Assembly (NCBI GenBank): GCA_963818695.1
Contig: CAWFTG010000005.1
Coordinates: forward strand, 310,001-374,000
From: AP-15 sp963818695
Lineage (GTDB): Bacteria; Pseudomonadota; Alphaproteobacteria; ATCC43930; CGMCC-115725
Length of the DNA: 64,000 nt
Direction: 5' to 3'
This document shows positions 8,871-17,763 of this stretch, in pieces. Under the pieces are notes generated by a model. It ran no database searches. It was not told the origin of the DNA and was given only the letters and a program-made list of their open reading frames with translations. The position numbers and the translations under genes are program-made. Each line of letters starts with the position of its first letter. Position 1 is the first letter of the stretch.

Positions 8871-9650
8871 ATGTTCGACTACGATTTCATGCGCAATGCC
8901 TTCGCGGCAGCATCGGTAGTCGCGACCGTCGCGGGCATCGTCGGCTATTTTTTGGTGCTGCGCGGCCAGACATTTGCCGGACATGCCCTGGCGCATGTTG
9001 GGTTCACGGGCGCCACCGGGGCCATCCTCGTTGGCGTCACCCCGCTCTGGGGCTTGGTGCTGATGACATTGGCCGCCGGCATCGGCATGGGGTCATTGGG
9101 CGAGCGCCTGGCGCAGCGGGACGTGGCAATCGGTCTGGTGCTCGCGTTGTCGCTCGGTCTAGGCCTGCTGTTCCTGCATTTTTATACGGCCTTCGCGACG
9201 CAGGCGACGACATTGCTGTTCGGCAATGTACTGGCCGTCGATCTCCGTACGGTCTGGACATTGCTGGCGCTCGGTGCGGTGAGCCTCGGAACTCTTGCTA
9301 TCATCTCCCGCCCCCTGCTTTTCGCGACCTTGCAGCCCGAGCTGGCCGAAGCGAAGGGCGTCTCGCTGCGGCTTTATTCTGTATTGTTTCTGGCGATCGT
9401 CGCGTTGGCGACCGCCGAATGCGCGCAAATCGTTGGAGTGTTGCTCGTATTCGCGCTGATGGTGGGCCCTGCCGCAGCAGCTCAGCGATTGACCAGCAGT
9501 GTGGCAACCGGCGTCCTGCTCTCGGGAATTTTGGCGCTCGTCGAGGCTTGGCTCGGCATCAGTCTCGCTTTCTACACCGACTGGCCGACCAGCTTCTGGA
9601 TTACCGCGCTGAGTGCGGCGGTCTATCTTCTCACCACTCTTCGGCGTTAG
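8871..9650 (+). CDS. Metal ABC importer, permease
   Basis: A 259-residue integral membrane protein of the ABC-3 family (ZnuB/TroC type). It starts at the ATG at 8871 (MFDYDFMRNAFAAAS), the family's normal beginning; the longer open frame from 8730 overlaps the ATPase out of frame. Hydrophobic segments run through the whole protein, and the family motif GQTFAGHALAHVGFTGA is present near residue 35. As a dimer it forms the metal channel served by the two upstream proteins. It is the last gene of the operon; no regulator gene adjoins. Confidence 0.92.
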   Translation: MFDYDFMRNAFAAASVVATVAGIVGYFLVLRGQTFAGHALAHVGFTGATGAILVGVTPLWGLVLMTLAAGIGMGSLGERLAQRDVAIGLVLALSLGLGLLFLHFYTAFATQATTLLFGNVLAVDLRTVWTLLALGAVSLGTLAIISRPLLFATLQPELAEAKGVSLRLYSVLFLAIVALATAECAQIVGVLLVFALMVGPAAAAQRLTSSVATGVLLSGILALVEAWLGISLAFYTDWPTSFWITALSAAVYLLTTLRR

Positions 9651-9863
9651 CCGCCGAGTCTCAGTCGGCGAGCCTTAGCTGTGCCGCGGCGGGCGCCCGG
9701 CCTTGCTGAAGGCGTAACTCGAGCCAGGCGGAACCCACTACCGGGGCGGCCAAGACAATCTGTCAGGCTTTGTTATCCAAAACCGTTTGGGAATACACAT
9801 GGATAAGTCCTACGCAGAGGATACGCTCTCAGGGCATCCAGGCAGAGTCCCGGCAGAGCGAGG

Positions 9864-10238
9864 TCAACCCCAGGTGGCTTGGCCGCCGACGGCGGTGATC
9901 GTGATGTGGCCCATTGTCGTGTCGGCCTTGGCGCCGTGCCAATGGCGTTCGCCGGCTTTGATGTGCACGACGTCGCCGACATTGATCTCACGCTGTTCGT
10001 GCTCCGTCGCCACCATTCCGGAGCCCGATGTCACGACCAGTATCTGATCGCAGCTATGGGTATGCCAGCCCGTCGTGCAGCCCTGGCTGAAGTTGACGAC
10101 GCTGCAGTTGTAGTTCGCGGAGTCCCCGGGCTCGATGATTGTCTGCCGCGACCGGGAAACCGGCCCGGTCCAGCCTTCGATCCGCTCGGCCCCTTCTACT
10201 GGCACATTCGGTATATCTTTGAGTGTGGCCACCTTCAT
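9864..10238 (-). CDS. Small cupin-domain protein
   Basis: A 124-residue single cupin. The metal-binding first motif is visible as GWHTHSCDQILVVTSGSG, and the second as GDVVHIKAGERHWHGA. Such small cupins are isomerases, dioxygenases or sensors; some detoxify or bind small aromatics. The gene is alone, in the same direction as the amine oxidase upstream but about 190 bases from it. The function cannot be given beyond the fold. Confidence 0.82.
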   Translation of the reverse strand: MKVATLKDIPNVPVEGAERIEGWTGPVSRSRQTIIEPGDSANYNCSVVNFSQGCTTGWHTHSCDQILVVTSGSGMVATEHEQREINVGDVVHIKAGERHWHGAKADTTMGHITITAVGGQATWG

Positions 10239-10425
10239 GACGACTGTCTCCTCGTATTGACGGGTTCAAGGTATCCGAAATCCGCCTCGACGCAAAATCG
10301 CCAACTTCCTATCGTATCCTCCGAACGATGAGGGCAACGAGGGGAAATGGCGTGATTGCAACCAGTGAGAGAGTATTGGCTGTAGACGTGCTGCACAAAC
10401 AGCCAATCATCATAAACTACTCTAC

Positions 10426-11682
10426 TCAACGTTGTATTTGTGCCAAACTCGCGAGGGCGGCTTCGGCGGCGGTGAGGCCGGAGAGATAGGCGCCGTGCGC
10501 GGTCGAGAAGAAATTGGGCGAGGTGGCCTCGCCGGCGAAGAACAGGCGGTTGTCGACCGGTGCGGCGAGCACCGCGCGATCCTCGGCGTGGCCCGGCAGC
10601 GCATAGGAATAGGAGCCGCGCGCCCAGGGGTCCTGCAGCCAGGCGGTCGAGGCGAGCGGCGCTATTTTTCGGCGAATGTCGTTGCCGAAGCGGCGCGCGA
10701 GTTCGTCGGCGGCGAAGGAGAACATCGCCCCCTGCCCTTCCCGCTCGAGCGCCGCCGCGAACCGCCCGCCGAAAAAGGTGTAGATCGCCGGCCGATCGAG
10801 GGGCCGGACCTGGTAGGTCATCGTTTCGCGCGAAGTCGTCGAGCCGACAAGAAAGATGTCCGGCTCGATCCCGGGAAACGAGCCGGTCAGCGAGATGAAG
10901 AGTTTGTTGTCGATCCCGAGCGGCAAACCGGCCGCTGCGGCGAGCTTGTCGGGCAGGGGTGGATCGAAGCGCAGCACTTCCGCGGCGAGGATCGAGGTCG
11001 GCACTGTGACGATGACCCGCCGCGCCGTGACCGTGCCGCGCGGCGTTTCGAGCCGGATCGCCCGGCCGCCATGGTCGATGCGCGAGACCGCGGTGTCGAG
11101 CGCGACCGGGAGTCCCTCCGCAAGTCTTTCGAAGAGCCGCCCATAGCCCTCGCCCAGCCGCCAGTTCGTCCCGCTGTCCTCGTAGCGGACGTAGTCCTTG
11201 ACCGAGACGCGGTCGAGCTCGGCGCCGTTTCCCCAGGTGCTGGTCGCGTCAAGCAGCTCGTTCCAGCGCCCGCCCGGCGGCACCAGGCTCGCCAATGGCC
11301 GGTCGAGCGGTTCGGCGGCGGCTTTCCGGCGGGCCCGGCCTTGCGCTTCACGGGTGGCGAGCCAATCGGCCTCGGCCTCGACCGTCTCGCCGCTGCGGCG
11401 CAGCCGGGTCGTCCATTCGGGCGGCCGTTGGTGGACCCGGAAGCCGAGCTCCCGGGCGATCGGCGACAAGGGGTTGCGGTCGGCCGAATGCAGCCATTCG
11501 GCGCCACGGTCGAGCGGAAACCCGGCCGGCTCGATCGTATGCACGCGCCCGCCCACCCGGTCGCGCGCTTCGAGCACGAGCACCGAGACCGAGCCATTGT
11601 CGGCCAGCCGCCGTGCAGCGCCGATGCCGGCAGCGCCGGCGCCGATCACCGCGACATCGACCTCCGATCGCAACGCCGCCAT
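10426..11682 (-). CDS. Flavin-containing amine oxidase family protein
   Basis: A 418-residue FAD enzyme of the monoamine/polyamine oxidase family. The N-terminal dinucleotide-binding fold reads VAVIGAGAAGIGAARRL, followed by LEARDRVGGRVHT and the substrate-domain GAEWLHSADRNPLSP. The C-terminal FAD contact is FFAGEATSPNFFSTAHGAYLSG. It would oxidise an amine with O2, yielding aldehyde, ammonia and peroxide; the substrate is unknown. It lies four bases after the DUF1194 gene on the same strand, so the two are likely co-transcribed, though I see no shared role. Confidence 0.9.
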   Translation of the reverse strand: MAALRSEVDVAVIGAGAAGIGAARRLADNGSVSVLVLEARDRVGGRVHTIEPAGFPLDRGAEWLHSADRNPLSPIARELGFRVHQRPPEWTTRLRRSGETVEAEADWLATREAQGRARRKAAAEPLDRPLASLVPPGGRWNELLDATSTWGNGAELDRVSVKDYVRYEDSGTNWRLGEGYGRLFERLAEGLPVALDTAVSRIDHGGRAIRLETPRGTVTARRVIVTVPTSILAAEVLRFDPPLPDKLAAAAGLPLGIDNKLFISLTGSFPGIEPDIFLVGSTTSRETMTYQVRPLDRPAIYTFFGGRFAAALEREGQGAMFSFAADELARRFGNDIRRKIAPLASTAWLQDPWARGSYSYALPGHAEDRAVLAAPVDNRLFFAGEATSPNFFSTAHGAYLSGLTAAEAALASLAQIQR

Positions 11683-11685
11683 AGC

Positions 11686-12423
11686 TCAGCGGCCGGCCGA
11701 GCGGATGCCGGGGGCGGTCTCGGCGATTTCGCTGACCAGCTTGTTGGTCATGGCGTCGGCAAAGGAATGAAAATCCTCGACGACCCGCAAAAAAGCGCCC
11801 GGGCCGCCGATGACATTCTGCCGGTACCACTCGGGCAGACCGCCCGGCGGCTGGGTATGGAACGCATAGCCCGGGTTCGGCTTGTCGTTGACGATGGCGA
11901 GCCCGTTGATCGTCACCCCCTTCCCTACCGCCTCGTCACGGGCATCGGTCACCGACCGGCCGGAGTTGTTGGTACCGTCGCCGGAGATGTCGATGATATG
12001 GCGGCTGGCGCGCGGTTGCGCGGCCGCGAAGCGCTCCATTGCAAAGTCGATGGCGCCGCTGATCGAGGTGCGCCCGATGAACGAGCGCGGCGCGGCAAGG
12101 ATTGCCGCCGCGAGCCCGCCCGCATCCTCCTCGTCGCGGATCACCGTCCAATCGGCGACGACGTTCTGCTCGCCGGCGCCGGACCATTCGACAAAGCAGA
12201 TCGCGATCGCACCGATAGTCCCGCCGCGGATCGCCGCGAGCACGCGCGGGTCGGTCAGTGCCGCAGAATAACCCTTGCGCTGCAGCGCGAACTCGCTTTC
12301 GTCGATGCTGCGCGACACATCGGCGGCGAGCACGAGCAGCAGGTCGGTGGTCTGCGCGCCCACGCGTCCGGCGAAGGCCAGCAGAGCAGCCAGAAAGACC
12401 GCAGCCGAGACAGCAGATCGCAT
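11686..12423 (-). CDS. DUF1194 (von Willebrand A-like) exported protein
   Basis: A 245-residue protein with a clear signal peptide (MRSAVSAAVFLAALLAFAGRVGA) followed by a von Willebrand A-type domain. The metal-ion-dependent adhesion site is seen as LAADVSRS (DxSxS), with the conserved Thr in FIGRTSISGAIDFAM and the Asp in IIDISGDGTNNSG. This matches DUF1194, common in alphaproteobacteria and uncharacterised. It is probably periplasmic and binds a partner through a divalent metal. It is the upstream gene of a two-gene unit with the amine oxidase. Confidence 0.87.
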   Translation of the reverse strand: MRSAVSAAVFLAALLAFAGRVGAQTTDLLLVLAADVSRSIDESEFALQRKGYSAALTDPRVLAAIRGGTIGAIAICFVEWSGAGEQNVVADWTVIRDEEDAGGLAAAILAAPRSFIGRTSISGAIDFAMERFAAAQPRASRHIIDISGDGTNNSGRSVTDARDEAVGKGVTINGLAIVNDKPNPGYAFHTQPPGGLPEWYRQNVIGGPGAFLRVVEDFHSFADAMTNKLVSEIAETAPGIRSAGR

Positions 12424-12533
12424 CGGAAAAACCCTCGTCGCCGCGGGCGAGGATAAGCCGACCGGCAGCGCCGCGGAAGGGTGTCGCCGGATCCACTCTG
12501 GAACCCCACATCTCCTTTCGGAGATTATCGACG

Positions 12534-12959
12534 ATGCATATCGCCCAGACCCGCCTTTCGATCGAAACCGCGCCGCGCGAGATCAAGGAAATCACCGCCG
12601 AGGTCGCGGAGTGGACCGAACGCCAGCGCCTCTCGGTGGGCCTCTTGACCCTCTATATCCCGCACACCTCGGCTTCGCTGCTGATCCAGGAGAATGCGTC
12701 GCCCGACGTGCGGCGCGACCTCGACGCTTTTCTGCGCCGGATCGTGCCGGAGGACGTCGCGCTCTACCGCCACAACGACGAAGGACCGGATGACATGCCG
12801 GCCCACATCAAGAGCACGCTGACCCAGACGCAGCTCAGCATCCCCGTCACCGACGGGCGGCTGCAGCTCGGCACCTGGCAGGGCATCTTCCTGCTCGAGC
12901 ACCGCGCCTCGCCGCACCGCCGCTCGCTCGTCCTGACCCTGATCGGCGAGGAGGAGTAG
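12534..12959 (+). CDS. YjbQ/UPF0047 family protein
   Basis: A 141-residue protein matching the YjbQ (UPF0047) family, which has weak thiamine-phosphate synthase activity in some members but whose physiological role is unsettled. Family landmarks are LYIPHTSASLLIQENA, the conserved histidines of the active cleft in YRHNDEGPDDMPAHIKS, and the C-terminal LGTWQGIFLLEHR. The start is the ATG at 12534, preceded by a GGAGA about eight bases upstream. It stands alone, divergent from DUF1194 and convergent with the SDR gene, with only nine bases between the two stops. Confidence 0.9.
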   Translation: MHIAQTRLSIETAPREIKEITAEVAEWTERQRLSVGLLTLYIPHTSASLLIQENASPDVRRDLDAFLRRIVPEDVALYRHNDEGPDDMPAHIKSTLTQTQLSIPVTDGRLQLGTWQGIFLLEHRASPHRRSLVLTLIGEEE

Positions 12960-12968
12960 CTCCGCTTA

Positions 12969-13775
12969 TCAGCTCTGCATCGCCTGGGTCACCGCGCCGC
13001 CGGTAGCGGTGCGGCCGCCGTCGATGACGTATTGCGCCCCGGTGATCGCGGAGGCGAGGTCGGAGCACAGGAACAGGACGGTATTGGCGATTTCCTCCGG
13101 GTTGACGTAGCGGCCCATCGGGATGGCCGATTGGTAGCGCCGGCTGACGCTCCCCGGGTCGGACGGGTTGAGCTGGGCTTCGAGCGAATGGATCATCCGC
13201 GTGTCGACCGGGCCGGGGCAGACCGCGTTGACGCGGATGCCTTGCCGCGCGACCTCGCCGGCGGCGGTCTTGGTGAGGCCGATCACCGCGTGCTTCGAGG
13301 CGACATAGGCCGGCATGCCCGGCGTCGCGACAAGCCCAGCTACCGAGGCGGTGTTGACGATCGCGCCGCGCTTCTGCTGCAGCATGACTGGCAATACGTG
13401 GCGCAGGCCGAGGAATACGCCCTTGACGTTGACGCCGATGACCGCGTCGAACATGTCCTCGTCATATTCGGCGGTGTGCGCCCACTTGCCTTCGATGCCG
13501 GCGTTGTTGAAGAAGCAGTCGATCGCGCCGTAGGCGTCGAGCGCCGCCTTTACATAATCCCGCACCTCGGCCGATTTGGTCACATCGGCGGTGACGAAGC
13601 GCGCCTCGCCGCCTTGCTGCCGGACGACCCCGGCGGTCGCCTCGCCCGCCGCCGCGTCGCGGTCGACGAGCACGACTTTGGCGCCGCCCTTGGCAAAGCC
13701 GAGCGCGGTGGCGCGGCCGATGCCGTTGGCGCCGCCGGTGATCAGCGCGACCTTGCCGGTGAAATCCAGATCCAT
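12969..13775 (-). CDS. SDR family oxidoreductase
   Basis: A classical short-chain dehydrogenase of 268 residues. It shows the nucleotide-binding TGGANGIGRA, the NNAG strand motif, the catalytic Ser in NTASVAGL and the YVASK Tyr/Lys pair, then the PGPVDT loop. An Asp at the end of beta-2 (VLVDRDA) suggests NAD rather than NADP. It would interconvert an alcohol and a ketone; the substrate cannot be named. It is followed upstream on the same strand, 21 bases away, by an FMN reductase, so a small redox operon is likely. Confidence 0.9.
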   Translation of the reverse strand: MDLDFTGKVALITGGANGIGRATALGFAKGGAKVVLVDRDAAAGEATAGVVRQQGGEARFVTADVTKSAEVRDYVKAALDAYGAIDCFFNNAGIEGKWAHTAEYDEDMFDAVIGVNVKGVFLGLRHVLPVMLQQKRGAIVNTASVAGLVATPGMPAYVASKHAVIGLTKTAAGEVARQGIRVNAVCPGPVDTRMIHSLEAQLNPSDPGSVSRRYQSAIPMGRYVNPEEIANTVLFLCSDLASAITGAQYVIDGGRTATGGAVTQAMQS

Positions 13776-13796
13776 GGCGTTCCTCCTCTCAGTTCG

Positions 13797-14363
13797 TTAT
13801 TTCCGGCCGATCAGCCGGGTCCATTTCTCGAGAGCGACGAGCATGTCGCGGATGAAGCCGCGCGCGGCGTCGTCGGTCAGGCGGCCGGACGCGTCGAATT
13901 TGGTCTGCGCCTGGCCGATCAGCACCTCGGGCTTGTTCAGCGGGTGCATGTCGAGAAAGACACAGCTGCGGCGCAGATCGTATTGGGCGCGCGCCGTGCC
14001 GGCCATCCCGGCGCCGGCGCCCATGATCGCCACCGGCTTGCCGGCGAAGGGCTGGTCAGGCGGGCGCGAAGCCCAGTCGATCGCGTTCTTCAAGACACCC
14101 GGCATCGAATAGTTGTATTCGGGGGTGACGAAGAGCAGCGCGTCGGCCGCGGCGATCTGCGCCCTGAGCTTTTCGACCGGCGGCGGGAAGCCGAGCGCGC
14201 GAACGTCTTCGTTGTAGAGCGGGATCGAGCCGATATCGGCGGTCTCGATCGTCATGCCCGGCGGCTTCTCCTCGATCGCGGCGCGCAATGCCGCCTTGTT
14301 GAACGAGCCTTGGCGCAGACTGCCGCAAATCGCCAAAACGGTGATGCCTCTACCTTCGCTCAT
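13797..14363 (-). CDS. NADPH-dependent FMN reductase / quinone reductase
   Basis: A 188-residue flavodoxin-like reductase. The phosphate-binding loop reads AICGSLRQGSFNKAA and the FMN-contact loop TPEYNYSMPGVLKNAIDW, both diagnostic of the ArsH/ChrR/YieF-type NADPH:FMN reductase family. These cytosolic enzymes reduce flavins, quinones or metals. I chose the ATG at 14363, which has GGAGAGG directly upstream; a TTG four codons earlier is the other option. Likely co-transcribed with the SDR gene. Confidence 0.9.
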   Translation of the reverse strand: MSEGRGITVLAICGSLRQGSFNKAALRAAIEEKPPGMTIETADIGSIPLYNEDVRALGFPPPVEKLRAQIAAADALLFVTPEYNYSMPGVLKNAIDWASRPPDQPFAGKPVAIMGAGAGMAGTARAQYDLRRSCVFLDMHPLNKPEVLIGQAQTKFDASGRLTDDAARGFIRDMLVALEKWTRLIGRK

Positions 14364-14477
14364 CGCCCTCTCCAATCATCTCGATCCGGTCCCGATCCGG
14401 CTTGTGCCACCGGCCCGATGGATCTAAACAACGTGTTAGACGGCGTAACCCGTCGGGGTTGTCAGGGAGGAAACATC

Positions 14478-15803
14478 ATGGCGCGAATCGACCGGCGGAG
14501 CCTACTGAAACTTTCCGGCGCCGGCGCAATTGCAGCGAGCGCCGGAGGGATCGCGGGGATTCTCGCTTCGGGGCGGGCCCCCGCCTATGCCCAGGCAACC
14601 TCTCTTCATTGGGTGCGCTGGTCCGATTTCGTTCCCGTCTCCGACCAGGTGCTCAAGGGCAAGATCACCCAGGAATGCGAGAAGGCTCTCGGCATCAAGC
14701 TGCGGCTTGAAACCATCAACGCCAACGACATCCAGGCGCGCGTGACCTCGTCGATCCAGTCGGGCAGCGGTCCCGACATCATCATGTCGATCGGCAACTG
14801 GCCGCAGCTCTACGCCACCAGTCTCGCCGATGTCAGCGAGGTCGCCGAGGAGATCGGCAAGTCGCAGGGGGGCTATTACGACATCTGCAAGGAGGTCGCG
14901 ACCTATCAGGGTAAGTGGATCGGGGTTCCCTGGGCGGTCGGCGGCGGGCTCGTCGCCTACCGTAAATCCTGGCTCGAGGAGGTCGGCTACCCGAAATTTC
15001 CGGTGACCTGGGACGAGTGGCACGATGCCGGCAAGAAGCTGAAGGCCAAGGGCCGGCCGATCGGGCAGACCCTCGGCCACACCTTCGGCGACGCGCCCGG
15101 CTTCTGGTACCCCTATCTGTGGTCGTGGGGCGGCAAGGAGGTCGAGGCCGACGGCAAGACTGTCGTGCTCAACAGCAAGGAGACTGTCGAATTGGTCAAG
15201 TTCGCGGTCTCGTTCTGGAACGATTGCTGCGATCCGGGCGGGCTTGCCTGGGACGACACCAGCAACAACCGCGCCTTTCTCTCCGGCACGATTTCCGCCA
15301 CCAACAACGGCGCCTCGATCTATCTCGAGGCCAAGAAGAAGCCCGACAGCTATCTGACCGAGAAGGGCACACCGATGAAGGACGACATCCTCCATGCGCC
15401 GCTCGGCACCGGCGCCGGCGGGCATTACAACCTGCCGGGGCCGTTCACCGACATGGTGATGGGCTATTCGAAGAACCAGAAGCCCGCCAAGGATTTCCTG
15501 CGCTGGGTCCACTCCAAGCCGGTGTTCGAGGAGTGGTTCACTTCGCAACAGGGCTACACCACCGGCGCCACAATTTATTGGGAGGAGGACCCGGTATGGA
15601 GCGCCGACCCGGTGCTGACGCCGTTCAAAAATTTGCCGGCGGCCGGCCGGCTCGTCGGCTATGCCGGGCCGCCGAGCCAGAAGGCTGCCGAGGTCGTGAC
15701 GAAGTACATCATCGTCGACATGTACGCCAAAGCCGTGCAGGGCATGAAGCCCGAAGACTCGGTCAAATGGGCGCATGAGGAGCTGGTCAAGATCTACACC
15801 TGA
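14478..15803 (+). CDS. Sugar-type ABC importer, substrate-binding protein
   Basis: A 441-residue extracellular solute-binding protein of family 1. It starts with a twin-arginine signal: IDRRSLLKLSGAGAIA, a hydrophobic run, and cleavage near APAYAQA. The start at 14478 has GGGAGG at 14465-14470. The mature part has the family's GSGPDIIMSIGNWPQLY and WYPYLWSWGGKEVE segments. It would deliver a sugar or polyol to the two permeases that follow. Directly downstream are both permeases and the ATPase, so the importer is complete. A decayed paralogue is found at about 20-21.3 kb. Confidence 0.92.
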   Translation: MARIDRRSLLKLSGAGAIAASAGGIAGILASGRAPAYAQATSLHWVRWSDFVPVSDQVLKGKITQECEKALGIKLRLETINANDIQARVTSSIQSGSGPDIIMSIGNWPQLYATSLADVSEVAEEIGKSQGGYYDICKEVATYQGKWIGVPWAVGGGLVAYRKSWLEEVGYPKFPVTWDEWHDAGKKLKAKGRPIGQTLGHTFGDAPGFWYPYLWSWGGKEVEADGKTVVLNSKETVELVKFAVSFWNDCCDPGGLAWDDTSNNRAFLSGTISATNNGASIYLEAKKKPDSYLTEKGTPMKDDILHAPLGTGAGGHYNLPGPFTDMVMGYSKNQKPAKDFLRWVHSKPVFEEWFTSQQGYTTGATIYWEEDPVWSADPVLTPFKNLPAAGRLVGYAGPPSQKAAEVVTKYIIVDMYAKAVQGMKPEDSVKWAHEELVKIYT

Positions 15804-15821
15804 ATCCCGGAGAACCTCCCG

Positions 15822-16760
15822 ATGACCTTCACCTATGCGGCCGCACAGGCTTATGCGGGTACACCGAGACGCGGTCCAGTAACGCGGCTGCTCGAAGACG
15901 AGCGCTGGCTGGCCGTCGCACTGCTGTTGCCGACAGTCGTTCTATTGGGGCTCTTTATCGCCTATCCGTTCGTCAAGGGTGTGGAGTTGTCGGTCACGGA
16001 CACCAAAGTCGGGGTCCCGGGTCATTTCGTTGGATTGCAGAATTTCGAGCAGATTTGGAATGACGGCATTTTCCACGTCGCCGTCTGGAACACCTGCGTC
16101 TACACAGCTGTGACCACAGTGTTCAAGCTCGCGTTGGGCCTGTGGCTGGCACTGTTGCTGAACAACAATTTTAAGGGCAAGGCGTTTACCCGCGCCTTCA
16201 TCCTGTTGCCCTTCATCATCCCGACGGTGCTGTCGACCCTCGCCTGGAAATGGATGTTCGACCCCACCTTCAGCGTCATCAATTACCTGCTGTTCCAACT
16301 CGGGATAATCCATAGCCGGATCAACTGGCTCGGCGATCCGAATCTGGCGTTGATCTCGGTGATCATCGTCAATGTCTGGCGCGGCGTGCCGTTCTATGCG
16401 ATCAGCTTGCTTGCCGGACTGCAGACGATCAGTCCCGAATTGCACGAAGCCGCGGCGATTGACGGCGCGCGGGCTTGGCAGCGCTTCCGGCACGTCACCT
16501 GGCCGTTGCTGTTGCCGGTGACCCTCGTGATCGTGCTCTTCTCGGTGATCCAGACCTTTGCCGACTTCCAGCTCGTCTATGTGCTGACCGGCGGCGGACC
16601 GGCCAACGCAACGCAGCTCTTTGCCACCTACGCATACCAGATCGGCATCGGCACGGGACTGCTGAGCCAGGGCGCAACGATCTCGCTTGCCGTCTTCCCG
16701 GTGCTGCTCCTCGTCGTCATCGTCCAATTGCTCTACATCCGCCGGGTGGAGACCCTTTAA
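15822..16760 (+). CDS. Sugar-type ABC importer, permease (MalF type)
   Basis: A 312-residue inner-membrane permease with about six hydrophobic helices. The ATPase-coupling EAA loop is ELHEAAAIDGARAWQRFRHVTWPLL. An N-terminal cytosolic tail precedes the first helix (LAVALLLPTVVLLGLFIAYPFVKG). It begins 18 bases after the binding-protein stop. Together with the second permease it forms the channel. The downstream gap of 141 bases contains a dispersed palindrome. Confidence 0.92.
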   Translation: MTFTYAAAQAYAGTPRRGPVTRLLEDERWLAVALLLPTVVLLGLFIAYPFVKGVELSVTDTKVGVPGHFVGLQNFEQIWNDGIFHVAVWNTCVYTAVTTVFKLALGLWLALLLNNNFKGKAFTRAFILLPFIIPTVLSTLAWKWMFDPTFSVINYLLFQLGIIHSRINWLGDPNLALISVIIVNVWRGVPFYAISLLAGLQTISPELHEAAAIDGARAWQRFRHVTWPLLLPVTLVIVLFSVIQTFADFQLVYVLTGGGPANATQLFATYAYQIGIGTGLLSQGATISLAVFPVLLLVVIVQLLYIRRVETL

Positions 16761-16795
16761 GAGGCTGCATCTAAAGTGAACATCATGATTTCGGC

Positions 16796-16886
16796 GCCCA
16801 TCGTCACCCCGCGGAAGCGGGGGTCCAGGGCGGCGGCTGCGGCCTCTCAATTCCTGGATTCCTGCTTTCGCGGGAATGACGAATAA
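16796..16886. repeat. Dispersed palindromic repeat within the ABC operon
   Basis: An imperfect long palindrome: CGTCACCCCGCGGAAGCGGG then GGTCCAGG on the left, and TCCTGGATTCCTGC then TTTCGCGGGAATGACGA on the right. A second element with the same outer arms (GTCATGCCCGC...GCGGGGATGACG) is present near 19.35-19.43 kb. It separates the two permease genes and can fold into a strong hairpin, which could stabilise the upstream message or lower expression of what follows. Confidence 0.75.
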
Positions 16887-16901
16887 AGGACGGGTAGGCC
16901 G

Positions 16902-17753
16902 ATGATCGAAGGAGCGATCTGGCGGCGCTGGGTTTTCTTTTACGTCCCGCTCACCGCCTTCATCGTTGCGCTGCTGTTTCCGTTCTACTGGATGCTGGTC
17001 ACCACCGTACGGCCGGACAGCGAGCTCTATCGCCCGTGGAACGCCCCTAACTACGCCCCGTTCTGGACCTGGCATCCGACCCTGGAGCACATAAAGGATC
17101 TGCTGACAGGGACCTTGTTCGGCACCTGGATGCTGAACACGATGATCATCTCGCTCTCCGCCACGGCGATCTCGCTGTTCTGCGGACTGCTTGCCGGGTA
17201 TGCGCTGTCGCGGTTGAAGTTTCCGTTCGCCGGTAGTTTGGGCACGATGATTTTTATCACGTACCTTGTGCCGCAAACCCTGTTGTTCATCCCGCTCGCT
17301 GACATCATCCGGAACTTTCGCCTGGGCGACACGCCGTGGGCACTTATCCTCACCTATCCGACCTTCCTGATCCCGTTTTGCACCTGGCTGATGATGGGCT
17401 ATTTCAAATCCATCCCCAAGGAGCTGGAGGAGTGCGCCCGCATTGACGGCGCAACGCGCTGGAAGGCAATGCTCTACATCATCTTCCCGATCGCGGTGCC
17501 GGGCATTCTCTCGGCCGGGATCTTCGCCTTCACGCTGTCCTGGAACGAGTTTATCTACGCCCTCGTATTCCTCTCTTCACCCGAGGAAAAGACGGTGCCG
17601 GTGGGCGTCACGTCCGAACTGATTCGCGGCGACGTGTTCTACTGGGGTGAGCTGATGGCCGGCGCGCTATTAGGCTCTATCCCCGTCGCGTTCGTCTATT
17701 CCTTCTTTGTCGAGCACTACGTCGCCAGCCTCACCGGCTCAGTCAAGGGATAA
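16902..17753 (+). CDS. Sugar-type ABC importer, permease (MalG type)
   Basis: A 283-residue second permease. Hydrophobic segments include VFFYVPLTAFIVALLFPFYW and LISLSATAISLFCGLLAGYAL, and the EAA loop is ELEECARIDGATRWKAM. It ends with the usual FVEHYVASLTGSVKG tail. Only ten bases separate it from the ATPase start, so the two are coupled. Partner of the MalF-type permease. Confidence 0.92.
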   Translation: MIEGAIWRRWVFFYVPLTAFIVALLFPFYWMLVTTVRPDSELYRPWNAPNYAPFWTWHPTLEHIKDLLTGTLFGTWMLNTMIISLSATAISLFCGLLAGYALSRLKFPFAGSLGTMIFITYLVPQTLLFIPLADIIRNFRLGDTPWALILTYPTFLIPFCTWLMMGYFKSIPKELEECARIDGATRWKAMLYIIFPIAVPGILSAGIFAFTLSWNEFIYALVFLSSPEEKTVPVGVTSELIRGDVFYWGELMAGALLGSIPVAFVYSFFVEHYVASLTGSVKG

Positions 17754-17763
17754 GTGAAAAGTA

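Noticed and set aside
10432..12456. A 674-codon rightward open frame
   Set aside because: It is antisense to the amine oxidase and DUF1194 genes, both with clear motifs. High GC makes such frames common; its translation is low-complexity Arg/Gly/Ala.
15942..17276. A 444-codon leftward open frame
   Set aside because: Antisense to the two sugar permeases.
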